41,921 nt of DNA from Campylobacter showae CSUNSWCD (GCF_000313615.1 NZ_AMZQ01000021.1:1-41921); one strand, 5' to 3'. Numbered from the stretch's first letter, positions 1-6,689 are shown. Numbers and translations are program-made. The notes: generated from the sequence alone by a model not told the origin.

Positions 1-14
1 TGGTTACCCTGAAA
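1..14. repeat. attL core (left copy of terminal direct repeat)
   Basis: The first 14 bases, TGGTTACCCTGAAA, recur exactly as the last 14 bases (41908-41921). A short direct repeat at the two edges of an integrase-bearing phage genome is the expected signature of attL/attR. The true repeat may extend beyond the window. Read on the - strand it ends in ACCA, which would fit the 3' end of a tRNA gene, but no tRNA body is visible inside the window. Confidence 0.8.
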
Positions 15-34
15 TAATCTACCGCAAGTTTTCT

Positions 35-120
35 TTTTAATTCTTTGGCGTGTATTTACTCACCGATAAGCCCTAAAAATAGGGCTTATTTTTACTTTTT
101 TAATTCTTTTTAATTCTTTT
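35..120. repeat. TTTTAATTCTTT repeats between attL and int
   Basis: TTTTAATTCTTT occurs at 35-46, 98-109 and 108-119. The last two form an exact tandem of a 10-bp unit (101-110 and 111-120). Position between the core and the integrase gene suggests recombination protein or excisionase binding sites. This is inference. Confidence 0.4.
66..100 (+). terminator. Intrinsic terminator inside attL
   Basis: A perfect 10-bp stem (66-75 with 80-89, ATAAGCCCTA/TAGGGCTTAT) closes a 4-base AAAA loop and is followed by a T-rich run to about 100. It would stop rightward host transcription before it enters the prophage and insulate the integrase promoter. Confidence 0.7.
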
Positions 121-125
121 GTATT

Positions 126-131
126 TATAAT
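126..131 (+). promoter_or_regulatory. Putative integrase promoter -10 box
   Basis: TATAAT stands about 60 bases before the integrase ATG. There is no good -35, which is common for Campylobacter sigma-70 promoters. The predicted leader contains the paired arm-type repeat at 146-170, so bound integrase could repress its own synthesis (inference). Confidence 0.45.
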
Positions 132-145
132 AATTCCGTTTCAAA

Positions 146-170
146 GTGTACAACAAACTGTACAACAACA
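146..170 (+). repeat. Left integrase arm-type repeat
   Basis: A tandem of TGTACAACAAAC and TGTACAACAACA. Nearly the same 23-base block, with C changed to T at two places, lies near the right end (41841-41863) in the same orientation. Paired repeats inside both att regions fit integrase arm-binding sites. The block lies in the integrase leader, and a GTG start at 146 would put it inside the gene. Confidence 0.6.
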
Positions 171-193
171 TACAAATTCCAAAAAGGAAACCG

Positions 194-1384
194 ATGGCAA
201 AGGTATTAAATGCGGCGCAGGTTAAGGCTCTAAAATATGCAGGCAAAGGCAGATCAAGCGTTTACGGCATAGATAGCACGTGTAGTCTTTATCTAGTATG
301 CTTTGACAACGGGACTAAATTTTACAAATTTCGGGATAAAAAACTAATTACGATCGCAAATTTTGCGGATATAACATTGTCTGAGGCTAGACAAAAAGCA
401 ATAGAGCTAAAAACCGCCAAAACGGCCAACGTTTGCGTCAAGAAAGTAAAACTAGCCGAAGCTTTTGACGAGTGGCTAGATATTAAGATAGAGGGCGACG
501 GCAGCGAGGCGGCCTACCAGAAGCGTAGGAAGCTAAAAAATAGGGTCAATAAGTGGATATTAGCGCCGTTGGGTGAGAAATTCTTAAACGAGCTAAATAA
601 AGATGCCGTGATAAAAGCCACAAAGAAAGCACATCTAACGAGCGCAAAAAAAGCCTTGCCGGTGCTAAGGGATGTTTTAAAATATGCGCGCAGCCAAAAC
701 GCCGTTTCAGACATCGCTTTTATTTACGAGATTTTAGAGGATATGGACGAAATTTACGTAAAAAAGCCCGTAATCAGGCGCAAAGCGGTAACCAATAAAG
801 CTAGGCTAAGCGAGATAATAGGCATAGTAAAGCACGCCTACATTAACGAAACGATAAAAAACTTGTTCTTTTTTAATCTTATTATGGCGCAGCGGCCGCA
901 TCAAATACGCGAGCTTACTTGGGATAGGGTGGATTTAAAAGAGGGGTTTGTATATTTTGGGGAGAGCGACAATAAAACCAAAATAAATGCTCGTTTGCCC
1001 TTACCCAAGGCGGCGGTTAAAATCCTGGAGGAGCAGGCGAAAATCAGCGGGGGAGAGGGGATAGTTTTTAAATCTAGTATTTGTTCGGCTCGCGGCGGGT
1101 GGAAAATAAGCGAAAATACGTTATTAAAATCCATTAAAAGTTTGGGGATAGACGACCTGCACGCGCACGGCTTCCGCTCGATGCTAGCGACCTTTGCTAT
1201 ACGCGCGGTTGAGATTGTGGACGGGGTAGAGCGGGGGAAATTTGAAAAACGGATAATAGACGAAGTGTTGCTACATACTAGAGGTAGCGAAGTAGATAAA
1301 GCATATTTTAGAGATTTTAACTCGCGAGAACATAAAAGGCTTTTAGAGTGGTGGAGCGAGTTTTTAGAGGGGCTAGGGGCATAA
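194..1384 (+). CDS. int: Tyrosine-family site-specific integrase
   Basis: A 396-residue phage integrase that inserts and excises the element at the att cores. The N-terminal half resembles the DUF4102-type arm-DNA-binding domain of P4-like integrases (segment ending ARQKAIELK). The C-terminal catalytic domain shows the expected series: Arg in MAQRPHQIRELTW, the HxxR box HAHGFR, a later His in EVLLHTRG and the Tyr nucleophile in DKAYFR. I chose the ATG at 194 because AAAAAGGAAA precedes it. An in-frame GTG at 146 has no ribosome site and overlaps the arm repeat. It converges with the excisionase-like gene at 1385. Confidence 0.95.
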   Translation: MAKVLNAAQVKALKYAGKGRSSVYGIDSTCSLYLVCFDNGTKFYKFRDKKLITIANFADITLSEARQKAIELKTAKTANVCVKKVKLAEAFDEWLDIKIEGDGSEAAYQKRRKLKNRVNKWILAPLGEKFLNELNKDAVIKATKKAHLTSAKKALPVLRDVLKYARSQNAVSDIAFIYEILEDMDEIYVKKPVIRRKAVTNKARLSEIIGIVKHAYINETIKNLFFFNLIMAQRPHQIRELTWDRVDLKEGFVYFGESDNKTKINARLPLPKAAVKILEEQAKISGGEGIVFKSSICSARGGWKISENTLLKSIKSLGIDDLHAHGFRSMLATFAIRAVEIVDGVERGKFEKRIIDEVLLHTRGSEVDKAYFRDFNSREHKRLLEWWSEFLEGLGA

Positions 1385-1594
1385 TTACGCCCCTTTGAGC
1401 TTATGCTCTCGCCAAGCTTTTAGGTCGGCTTCGAGCCAATCAAGCGGGTATCTTATGGTACCGTTAAATTCAATGTAGCGCGGAGTAAATTCCCACTTGC
1501 CCTTGTATTTTTCCATTCGCATTTTTGCCAAAATGCCGCTTTTAGGGCTATACCCTAGCATTACGGACGCTTCTTTTTGAGTTAATAGTTTCAT
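1385..1594 (-). CDS. Putative excisionase (MerR/AlpA-like HTH)
   Basis: A 69-residue protein starting MKLLTQKEASVMLGYSP, the pattern of a small winged-HTH DNA-binding domain of the AlpA/excisionase class. It is basic at the C-terminus (AWREHKLKGA). It is the last gene of the leftward early operon and abuts the integrase gene tail to tail. The size, fold and position next to int support excisionase, but a small regulator is possible. Confidence 0.65.
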   Translation of the reverse strand: MKLLTQKEASVMLGYSPKSGILAKMRMEKYKGKWEFTPRYIEFNGTIRYPLDWLEADLKAWREHKLKGA

Positions 1595-1596
1595 TT

Positions 1597-1797
1597 CTAA
1601 TCCTTTATCTGCTTTACCAAAATCACAATGCGGTTAAGCCGGCCATCGTCAAACTTCTCAATTTCTCGCGCTATCCACGCGATTTTGGCGCGTCGTTTCG
1701 CCTGCTCGCTTGCTATCTCGTTTTGTTTTTTGCAGTGCTCGCAAAAGCTATCAATCGCCGCCTGCATTTTTTCTTTTTCGGGACTACTCATTTTCAT
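1597..1797 (-). CDS. Hypothetical phage protein, helical
   Basis: 66 residues, rich in Lys, Glu and Ala and probably helical, with two cysteines in SFCEHCKKQ that could bind metal. Its 3' end is two bases from the putative excisionase start and its 5' end overlaps the next upstream gene by 14 bases, so it is translated within the operon. Function is not recognised. Confidence 0.6.
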   Translation of the reverse strand: MKMSSPEKEKMQAAIDSFCEHCKKQNEIASEQAKRRAKIAWIAREIEKFDDGRLNRIVILVKQIKD

Positions 1798-2092
1798 CCT
1801 TTATCCTAAATCCAAGCGCATAAAGCGGAGCGATTTCTACGCTCTGGCCGACAAATGCCTGCGCCTGCGCTCTCGTCATTCTCGTTTGGCTTATGTGCCA
1901 ACCGTCGGACATTTTGAACTCCCAATACCAAAGAGCTTCAACGGCTTTTGGCTTCACGCGGTATTCAAAACTATTCCAATCCCAAAGCGGGTATTTAATC
2001 TCGCTCCAATTGCCCGCGCCTTTGTCGCTTACTTCTATCGCCTCGCCCTGCGTGTAGGCTTGCATTACTTCGATCATTTCGTCCGTATTCAT
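1784..2092 (-). CDS. Conserved phage protein of early operons (function unknown)
   Basis: 102 residues. The pattern MIEVMQAYTQGEAIEV followed by WSEIKYPLWDWNSFEYRVKP matches a widespread small phage family with an early aromatic-rich domain ending in YR(I/V)KP. It overlaps its upstream neighbour by four bases and its downstream neighbour by 14, typical of coupled phage genes. The biochemical role of the family is not known to me. Confidence 0.65.
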   Translation of the reverse strand: MNTDEMIEVMQAYTQGEAIEVSDKGAGNWSEIKYPLWDWNSFEYRVKPKAVEALWYWEFKMSDGWHISQTRMTRAQAQAFVGQSVEIAPLYALGFRIKDENE

Positions 2093-2271
2093 CGTCTTAT
2101 CCTTTCAATTATTTCTTTTATTTCTTTTACGTCCTCTATCCAGGACTTGTACGGCTCTCTATTTGCCCCGTGTGCCAAATCTATCTTTAGCTTTAGCGCG
2201 TCGAGCCGTTTTTCAAGTGCCATCAGCTCGTCGATTATCGCGCGCAAATCGTCTGCTATTTCTTTCATCAT
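2089..2271 (-). CDS. Small coiled-coil phage protein
   Basis: 60 residues with heptad-like Leu/Ile spacing (MALEKRLDALKLKIDL), so a short coiled coil is likely. It overlaps both neighbours by four bases (ATGA type). No family is recognised. Confidence 0.55.
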   Translation of the reverse strand: MMKEIADDLRAIIDELMALEKRLDALKLKIDLAHGANREPYKSWIEDVKEIKEIIERIRR

Positions 2272-2717
2272 ATGTTCTCAATGTAGAAATACGCTAGGCG
2301 TTGGCTATCCTCCGCCTCTTTGCGATACTTCGTGTCGTAGCTCTTATTTGCGATATACATTATTTTGTCCTTGTTGAGCGCGTAAAACTCGGCTAGTATC
2401 GGTGCTAGCTTTTGCCCCTTACGCTCGTTCGGTGCGAAACGCAAATAAAGCAGATCGCAGGCTAGCTGGGGCGCTGTCGTGCCGAAATTTTCTTTTCTAA
2501 CGGCGGCTTTGTTATCAAGTGCGCTAATTTGGGTATCAATCCGTTTTCTAAATTCGTGGTAGTATTGGACGATAGGAAACATCGCCGCTAAAAGCTCATC
2601 AATAAATTTGCTCGCCTTTTTGTTTATGAATAGCCCTAGCTCCTGCGTGCTATCCATTTTTAAAAAACTATACGCCATAACGAAAATAGCGGCGTCCTTT
2701 AGTTCGTTGGTAGTCAT
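2268..2717 (-). CDS. Hypothetical phage protein
   Basis: 149 residues, soluble, helix-rich, with no recognisable domain. Its last codons overlap the start of the next gene by four bases. A hairpin and a possible -10 (2718-2780) lie upstream of it, so this could start a transcript sub-unit. Function unknown. Confidence 0.55.
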   Translation of the reverse strand: MTTNELKDAAIFVMAYSFLKMDSTQELGLFINKKASKFIDELLAAMFPIVQYYHEFRKRIDTQISALDNKAAVRKENFGTTAPQLACDLLYLRFAPNERKGQKLAPILAEFYALNKDKIMYIANKSYDTKYRKEAEDSQRLAYFYIENI

Positions 2718-2721
2718 ATTT

Positions 2722-2810
2722 TGCCTCGTAGTAAGCGGGGATTAATCCCGCTATTTGTATAATTTGGAGTTGTTTTTCTTGTAGCCTTTTTGTAGGAGAT
2801 TAGGCTACGT
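2722..2810. promoter_or_regulatory. Intergenic block with two inverted repeats
   Basis: The roughly 100-base gap holds AGCGGGGATTAATCCCGCT (a short hairpin near 2737-2755) and GTAGCCT...AGGCTAC (near 2779-2806). On the - strand, TTATAC near 2757-2762 could be a -10. The second hairpin lies just after the stop of the 98-residue gene but has no clear U-run on the - strand. It may be a weak terminator plus restart promoter. Confidence 0.35.
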
Positions 2811-2815
2811 CATTT

Positions 2816-3112
2816 TTAATCATTGATAAAATCTTTCCACAATTCATCAATCCTGTCGCGAGCTTTTTGGCTCATTTTTAAAAGCTTCTTTACCCCTTTG
2901 TCAGTAAAGCGCAATTCATGTTTTGCTATGCGCAGCCCATTCTCGTTTCGAATAATATACGGCGATACTTCATAATCGCGTCCCAATTTAAATTTTTTAA
3001 AAGATAGCGCAACCTCGTAATCCCTCGTAACATATTCAGGATGAAAAATATCTGCGCCCGTTTCCCTGCCGTAAAGCTCTTTTAGTATCTTGTAGTTTTT
3101 ATAGTGCAACAT
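2816..3112 (-). CDS. Hypothetical protein linked to BRO-N antirepressor
   Basis: 98 residues. It overlaps the start-distal end of the BRO-N gene by 14 bases, so the two are probably co-translated. The C-terminal half (RFTDKGVKKLLKMS) resembles the helical C-terminal parts of some antirepressors, but I cannot assign a family. It may be a partner or an accessory domain of the antirepressor. Confidence 0.55.
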   Translation of the reverse strand: MLHYKNYKILKELYGRETGADIFHPEYVTRDYEVALSFKKFKLGRDYEVSPYIIRNENGLRIAKHELRFTDKGVKKLLKMSQKARDRIDELWKDFIND

Positions 3113-3824
3113 TTTGCGCTCCTTTGTTTGTTAGTCCGGCATCTTTAAAGACTTGCTCCAATACGCTAATATCATATAACCCCACCTCGCCCCAATGCGG
3201 ATCGCGCCAGCGCCCTATCGTTAGGTTTCGCTCTCTGCTTAGTTTCGACGCTTTTCTCCCTAATGACGAGGCTTTGTTTTTATCCAATCTCACTTTATTT
3301 AAAATTCCGTAAGCGATAACCGTCAAATTTTCATTACTATTGGTCAAGCGGTTTACGCAATTAGCGATTTTTAGTTGATTTTTGCGGATAGCTTCCGTTT
3401 CAGCCTCTAACGCCGCCGTCCGCCTCTCTTGTTCAACTAGCAACGCCGCGCTCTGCGCTAAAATTTCGGCTTGGGTTAGCGGTTTTTGCGTATAGCTTCC
3501 CGTTTTTCTAATGCTAGGCAATACCTCTTTATTGACGAACATCCTAAACGGTTTTGCGTTCGGTTTATCGCTTCGCATAAGTACGAAGTAAAGCTGTGGC
3601 TCGCTGATAAAAGTCGCGTTTTGCTCCCTGCCTAGACTGTCAAAGATGGGGTAAGTTAAACTTAGGTCATCGTCAAACTCTGACGCGATCGCATTTTTAA
3701 CGACGCTTGCGTTAGTGAGTTCTAAAACCTTACAAACATCACTTAAGCAAAAAAGCGGTTCGTTATTTTCATCGACCGCAACTCTAACCTCAAAATTTTC
3801 GTTCTTGAAAATTTCTAAATTCAT
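3099..3824 (-). CDS. BRO-N domain antirepressor-like protein
   Basis: 241 residues. Residues 1-115 form a BRO-N DNA-binding domain: EIFKNENFEVRV, then LFCLSDVCKVLELTN, EPQLYFVLMRSDKPNAKPFR and VNKEVLPSIRKTGSY, a typical series. Residues 120-165 look like coiled coil and the rest is a separate C-terminal domain. AAAGGAGAAACGAA precedes the ATG. BRO-N proteins of phages often act as antirepressors or lytic regulators; the exact target here is unknown. Confidence 0.85.
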   Translation of the reverse strand: MNLEIFKNENFEVRVAVDENNEPLFCLSDVCKVLELTNASVVKNAIASEFDDDLSLTYPIFDSLGREQNATFISEPQLYFVLMRSDKPNAKPFRMFVNKEVLPSIRKTGSYTQKPLTQAEILAQSAALLVEQERRTAALEAETEAIRKNQLKIANCVNRLTNSNENLTVIAYGILNKVRLDKNKASSLGRKASKLSRERNLTIGRWRDPHWGEVGLYDISVLEQVFKDAGLTNKGAQNVAL

Positions 3825-4024
3825 TTCGTTTCTCCTTTAGGTTGAAGTATATTTAAAATTTTGGCTCTCATCGCATTATGATTTTTCGATAGCGCGTCTA
3901 AAGCGCAGAATAGATCATAAGCGCAGTCAAGCACCTTGTAGCTCACTTCCTCGTCGGTATCGGTCGGCTCTATTTTGTAGTGCTCCAGATACTGGACGAA
4001 TTTTTGTTTGTTAGGGGCGTTCAT
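3821..4024 (-). CDS. Small acidic hypothetical protein
   Basis: 67 residues, acidic and helical. It is coupled at both ends: it overlaps the upstream tiny membrane-peptide gene by four bases (ATGA) and the BRO-N gene by four bases. It occupies the same place as the 67-residue HTH gene at 24753 in the twin cassette near the portal, although the two proteins are not clearly alike in sequence. Confidence 0.55.
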   Translation of the reverse strand: MNAPNKQKFVQYLEHYKIEPTDTDEEVSYKVLDCAYDLFCALDALSKNHNAMRAKILNILQPKGETK

Positions 4025-4098
4025 TTGCGCCCCCTCGTTAACATTAATGCAATGTATGCCAGAAGTACCACTTGCAAAACTTCTAAAATTTCGCTCAT
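4021..4098 (-). CDS. Tiny membrane peptide (25 aa)
   Basis: Encodes a 25-residue peptide, MSEILEVLQVVLLAYIALML plus TRGRK: one hydrophobic helix with a basic tail. AAAAGGAG sits seven bases before the ATG and its stop overlaps the next start (ATGA), so it is very probably translated. The peptide resembles small phage membrane proteins and type I toxins in size and topology; no function can be assigned. Confidence 0.6.
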   Translation of the reverse strand: MSEILEVLQVVLLAYIALMLTRGRK

Positions 4099-4146
4099 CT
4101 TAAGCTCCTTTTGCTAAAATAGGAGTATGCACAATGTTTTGGGTTA

Positions 4147-4160
4147 GGGGCTTTCGCCCC
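4147..4160 (-). other. GNRA-capped hairpin between tiny ORFs
   Basis: On the - strand GGGGC-GAAA-GCCCC forms a short, very stable hairpin between the two tiny membrane-peptide genes. There is no U-run, so it is more likely a translation or processing element than a terminator. A hairpin lies in the same place in the twin cassette (25092-25106). Confidence 0.5.
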
Positions 4161-4164
4161 CTTG

Positions 4165-4242
4165 CTAAATCCAGATTTTAAGGATTTTGCAGATTAGATA
4201 AATCAACATTGCGAGTCGAATTAAAAAATCTAACCTTTGCAT
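4165..4242 (-). CDS. Tiny membrane peptide (25 aa)
   Basis: Encodes MQRLDFLIRLAMLIYLICKI plus LKIWI, 25 residues, almost wholly a transmembrane helix. AGAAAGGAG is eight bases before the ATG. It is the first gene after the strong promoter at 4296-4324. Compare the 28-residue peptide at 25119-25205, which shares the start pattern M-x-x-x-D-x-L and occupies the same slot. Confidence 0.6.
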   Translation of the reverse strand: MQRLDFLIRLAMLIYLICKILKIWI

Positions 4243-4295
4243 TGTGCTACTCCTTTCTATCAAACAAGTATCATTTTGTTGCTTGATAAAAGAAT

Positions 4296-4324
4296 TATAG
4301 CATTATTTTGAGACTAAGTCAAGA
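4296..4324 (-). promoter_or_regulatory. Consensus sigma-70 promoter with repeat operators
   Basis: On the - strand TTGACT and TATAAT are separated by exactly 17 bases. The -35 is preceded by AAAAACTC, the same as at the promoter 9617-9645. ATTTTGAGACT occurs on the + strand at 4305-4315, inside the promoter spacer, and again at 4369-4379. These are candidate operators for the HTH protein encoded just upstream. Confidence 0.7.
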
Positions 4325-4380
4325 GTTTTTAGTATTAGAATGAGATTTTTTATAAAAAATTGAGTAATATTTTGAGACTT

Positions 4381-4408
4381 TTAACCAACGCAAAAGCGCG
4401 TCGGTTAA
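4381..4408 (-). terminator. Hairpin terminator at end of HTH gene
   Basis: TTAACCGACGC/GCGTTGGTTAA pair over 11 bp with one G-U pair (4398-4408 with 4381-4391) and are followed by AAAAGTC. The stop codon of the HTH gene lies inside the stem. The related HTH gene at 9722 has the same stop-in-hairpin arrangement. Confidence 0.5.
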
Positions 4409-4641
4409 TCTAAGAGCGTTTTTAGCGCGGTTTTTAGCGTCTCGGTGTTTGATAGGCGTTCTTTTAGGCTTTTGATTTCAAGCAACATTTCACACGATTT
4501 AATAGCTTGCGTGTTTATCTCGTCGCTAGTCGCTAGTCGCTTAATGCTTCCTTCGCTTAGCCCTATCGCCTCGCCTAGCTGTTTATACGTTAGCCCTAGC
4601 TCTTTACATACGCGCTTAACGATGTTTTCCTCTGCGGTCAT
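4405..4641 (-). CDS. Small HTH regulator, copy A
   Basis: 78 residues. An N-terminal HTH is seen in VKRVCKELGLTYKQLGEAIG followed by LSEGSIKRLAT; the C-terminal half is helical and Leu-rich, probably for dimerisation. It is clearly related to the protein at 9722-9958 (shared NIVKRVCKEL and LxE/IGMSEG patterns). It overlaps the P63C gene by four bases, and downstream is a consensus promoter with direct repeats, so control of that promoter is a reasonable inference. Confidence 0.75.
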   Translation of the reverse strand: MTAEENIVKRVCKELGLTYKQLGEAIGLSEGSIKRLATSDEINTQAIKSCEMLLEIKSLKERLSNTETLKTALKTLLD

Positions 4642-5564
4642 TTGCTCTCCTTGTCAAAATCAAATCGTAGCTGATAGTTTTTAGAATACGATTTGTTAAA
4701 AAGATAGATAAAATCGTCCCAATCGTCAGCTACTTTCATAAGCGTAATAACGGATATTAGGTGCTTATCAAGGTGCGGTATGCCCGTGTCTAGCGTTAAG
4801 CTCTGATGAAATTTATATAAGTTGTTTCCGCTTTCGCTTTTGGGCGTTTTATTTCTAAGCTCCTCAAGCACGCCCTCGGGGAGCTGCTTGTACACTATTT
4901 CGTTTGTTATCTTGCCTACGATTTGCGGCATTTTGTGGTGAGTTTGAAACTCGCCCCACTCTTTGAGCCTAAAAATTTGCTCGTAAAACTCGTCGGGGAA
5001 ACGCTTCGTCCATTCTAAAAACTCGGCGGAGATGTATTTAGAAAGTATCTTTTGAAGTTCGTCTTCTTCGCGCTCTTTTTGATAGCCCGTTATTTCATCA
5101 ACGAGGGCGACGATACCGACTTTGGCAAATGCAGACATAATATGGAGCAGTCTTTTTGCTATCGCGCTTTGATTTTCGTTTAAAATACCCCTATTGTCCG
5201 CCATAACGTAAGCTTTGCAAACATCAACGAATAGCTCGGCTTCAAACGGGATAAACGCCGGTCCGACGACCCCCGAAATTTTACCCAAACTTTGCGTATC
5301 AGCCCCTAAAATCCATATTTTTAGATGGTCCGATAAAAAAGGCTGTATCCAAGCGGCTTTTAAATTTCTAAGCAATGCACCGCTACCTCCGCCTCTTAAA
5401 TCCATAGCCCGAGCCGTCCCGCGCAGAGATAAAAGACGACGCTTATCGTCGGTGACGTAGCACTCTATCGTGATGTCGTCCGCGATTTTCCAGTCGCCCT
5501 TGTGAGTTACTTTGGCGTTTTTCGGCTCTTTACACGTGGCTTTGATTAGATTTTCATCGGTCAT
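4638..5564 (-). CDS. P63C domain-containing phage protein
   Basis: 308 residues. The block GIVALVDEITGYQKERE and the later FPDEFYEQIFRLKEW are hallmarks of the P63C domain; the N-terminal half has the usual LRGTARAMDLRGGGSGALLR region. The family is common on phages and plasmids and its biochemical role is not established. I start at the ATG at 5564 (GAAAGGAAACAAT before it) rather than an upstream TTG. The gene is coupled to the downstream HTH gene by a four-base overlap. Confidence 0.8.
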   Translation of the reverse strand: MTDENLIKATCKEPKNAKVTHKGDWKIADDITIECYVTDDKRRLLSLRGTARAMDLRGGGSGALLRNLKAAWIQPFLSDHLKIWILGADTQSLGKISGVVGPAFIPFEAELFVDVCKAYVMADNRGILNENQSAIAKRLLHIMSAFAKVGIVALVDEITGYQKEREEDELQKILSKYISAEFLEWTKRFPDEFYEQIFRLKEWGEFQTHHKMPQIVGKITNEIVYKQLPEGVLEELRNKTPKSESGNNLYKFHQSLTLDTGIPHLDKHLISVITLMKVADDWDDFIYLFNKSYSKNYQLRFDFDKESK

Positions 5565-5581
5565 ATTGTTTCCTTTCAATT

Positions 5582-5606
5582 CAGTTTAATTAAACTGCGC
5601 TATAAT
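5582..5606 (+). promoter_or_regulatory. Perfect palindrome followed by TATAAT
   Basis: CAGTTTAATTAAACTG (5582-5597) is a perfect 16-bp palindrome, and TATAAT follows at 5601-5606 on the + strand. The pair could be an operator/promoter that drives a rightward RNA through the structured segment 5610-5735 toward the 3' end of the toxin gene. Confidence 0.4.
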
Positions 5607-5609
5607 TAC

Positions 5610-5729
5610 GTTACTTCTTTAAGGAAGTCGTTAAGTCTTACAAGCTAAGGTTTAGCGACTTCTTTTAAGGAGATTTGTCCCCCGCTCTTTTTGGGCGTGG
5701 CTTGGATACCCGTCCTTAGTGGCGGGGTA
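5610..5729 (+). other. Structured intergenic segment, possible small RNA
   Basis: There is no ORF here. GAAGTCG...CGACTTC (about 5624-5662) and CCCCGC...GCGGGG (about 5680-5726) form two stems. With the TATAAT at 5601, this could be an approximately 120-base + strand RNA, partly antisense to the toxin transcript; alternatively it is the leader of the P63C gene on the - strand. Confidence 0.3.
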
Positions 5730-6149
5730 TTACCCTATGATATTACTTTTTAGCTTTTCCTTTATCGCTTCAAAATCAGCATTTAAAATCTTGCCTTTGT
5801 AATAATCGCTCACACGCCTAGCGTCAAATATGCGTATTTGCGCCAAAAGCGCGACATTAGCCTTGCCTTTTGTTGTGGTAAATTTATGATACAAGTAGCC
5901 TGATTTGTCTTTCGTTTTCGAGCTTAGCGGGATACCGATAAAGGCGTTAATAAACTCGGATATGTAAATTTTATTTACCACCAGCACAGGACGGATAAAC
6001 TCGTCTCCTTTGCCATAAGTCTCACTGCCCACGTTTTGTCCTACCCTTACCCAGTAGATAGAGCCTACTTTTATTTTGATTTTCTTTGGGCTTTGGGAAT
6101 TTGTAGTTTTCTTTACTTCGTTCCACTCGTCAAATTTACTCTCGCTCAT
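5730..6149 (-). CDS. PemK/MazF-family toxin-like protein
   Basis: 139 residues. The sequence KVGSIYWVRVGQNVGSETYG, then GDEFIRPVLVVNKI and FIGIPLSSKTKDK, matches PemK/MazF mRNA interferases (barrel with RPVLV strand). The residues before about 35 are a charged extension. I start at ATG 6149 (AAAAGG upstream); a TTG lies two codons earlier. No antitoxin gene flanks it: upstream is ssb and downstream is the P63C gene. It may be an unpaired, repurposed or RNA-controlled toxin. Confidence 0.75.
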   Translation of the reverse strand: MSESKFDEWNEVKKTTNSQSPKKIKIKVGSIYWVRVGQNVGSETYGKGDEFIRPVLVVNKIYISEFINAFIGIPLSSKTKDKSGYLYHKFTTTKGKANVALLAQIRIFDARRVSDYYKGKILNADFEAIKEKLKSNIIG

Positions 6150-6200
6150 AAACAACCTTTTTAAAATTTAAAAGGTATTTTACTATCTTGTTGCTAAATT

Positions 6201-6689
6201 TTAAAATGGTATCGTTTCGTCGCCGTCATCGTATTTGTCGGCGTCCACGTCTATTTCTGGCGCGTCGTAGCTTTCAGGCGGTTTTTGCTGTTGCGGTTTC
6301 TTAGACGCGCTTTGTTGTGGGCGCTGATTTGAATACCCGCCTTGCTGATAGCCCTGATTGCTTTGTTGCCCTCCGCCTAGCATTTCCATATTCTCGACGA
6401 CTACCGTGTGTTTGCTTCTGTTTTGTCCGTTGTTGTCCGTCCATTGGTCAAATTTCAATCGACCTTCTACTAAAAGCTTTGAGCCTTTGGAGAGATACTG
6501 ATTTGCTATTTCTGCTTGTTTTCCAAAAAACGTTATGTCGATAAAACACGTTTCCTCGCGCTTCTCCCCGTTTAGCGTGTATTTTCGGGTGACGGCTATG
6601 CCTGAGCTGCCTATCGCCGCGCCGCTTTGGGTGTAGCGCAACTCAATATCTCGCGTCAAATTTCCGACTAAAACTACTCTGTTAAACAT
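6201..6689 (-). CDS. ssb: Single-stranded DNA-binding protein
   Basis: 162 residues. The OB fold begins MFNRVVLVGNLTRDIELRYT and continues to about residue 105; a Gln/Gly/Pro-rich linker follows, and the C-terminus is the acidic partner-binding tail ending DDGDETIPF. The start at 6689 is set by this standard N-terminus and by GAGGAAATT upstream. It works with the nearby YqaJ exonuclease and ERF annealing protein in phage recombination and replication. It overlaps the upstream gene by eight bases. Confidence 0.95.
   Translation of the reverse strand: MFNRVVLVGNLTRDIELRYTQSGAAIGSSGIAVTRKYTLNGEKREETCFIDITFFGKQAEIANQYLSKGSKLLVEGRLKFDQWTDNNGQNRSKHTVVVENMEMLGGGQQSNQGYQQGGYSNQRPQQSASKKPQQQKPPESYDAPEIDVDADKYDDGDETIPF

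Noticed and set aside
146-193. GTG start extending the integrase by 16 residues
   Set aside because: No ribosome site, and the extension is made of the arm repeat; ATG 194 has AAAAAGGAAA.
1628-2377. Long + strand ORF opposite small early genes
   Set aside because: Low-complexity Ser/Phe/Ile translation typical of an antisense shadow; the - strand genes have ribosome sites and coupled overlaps.
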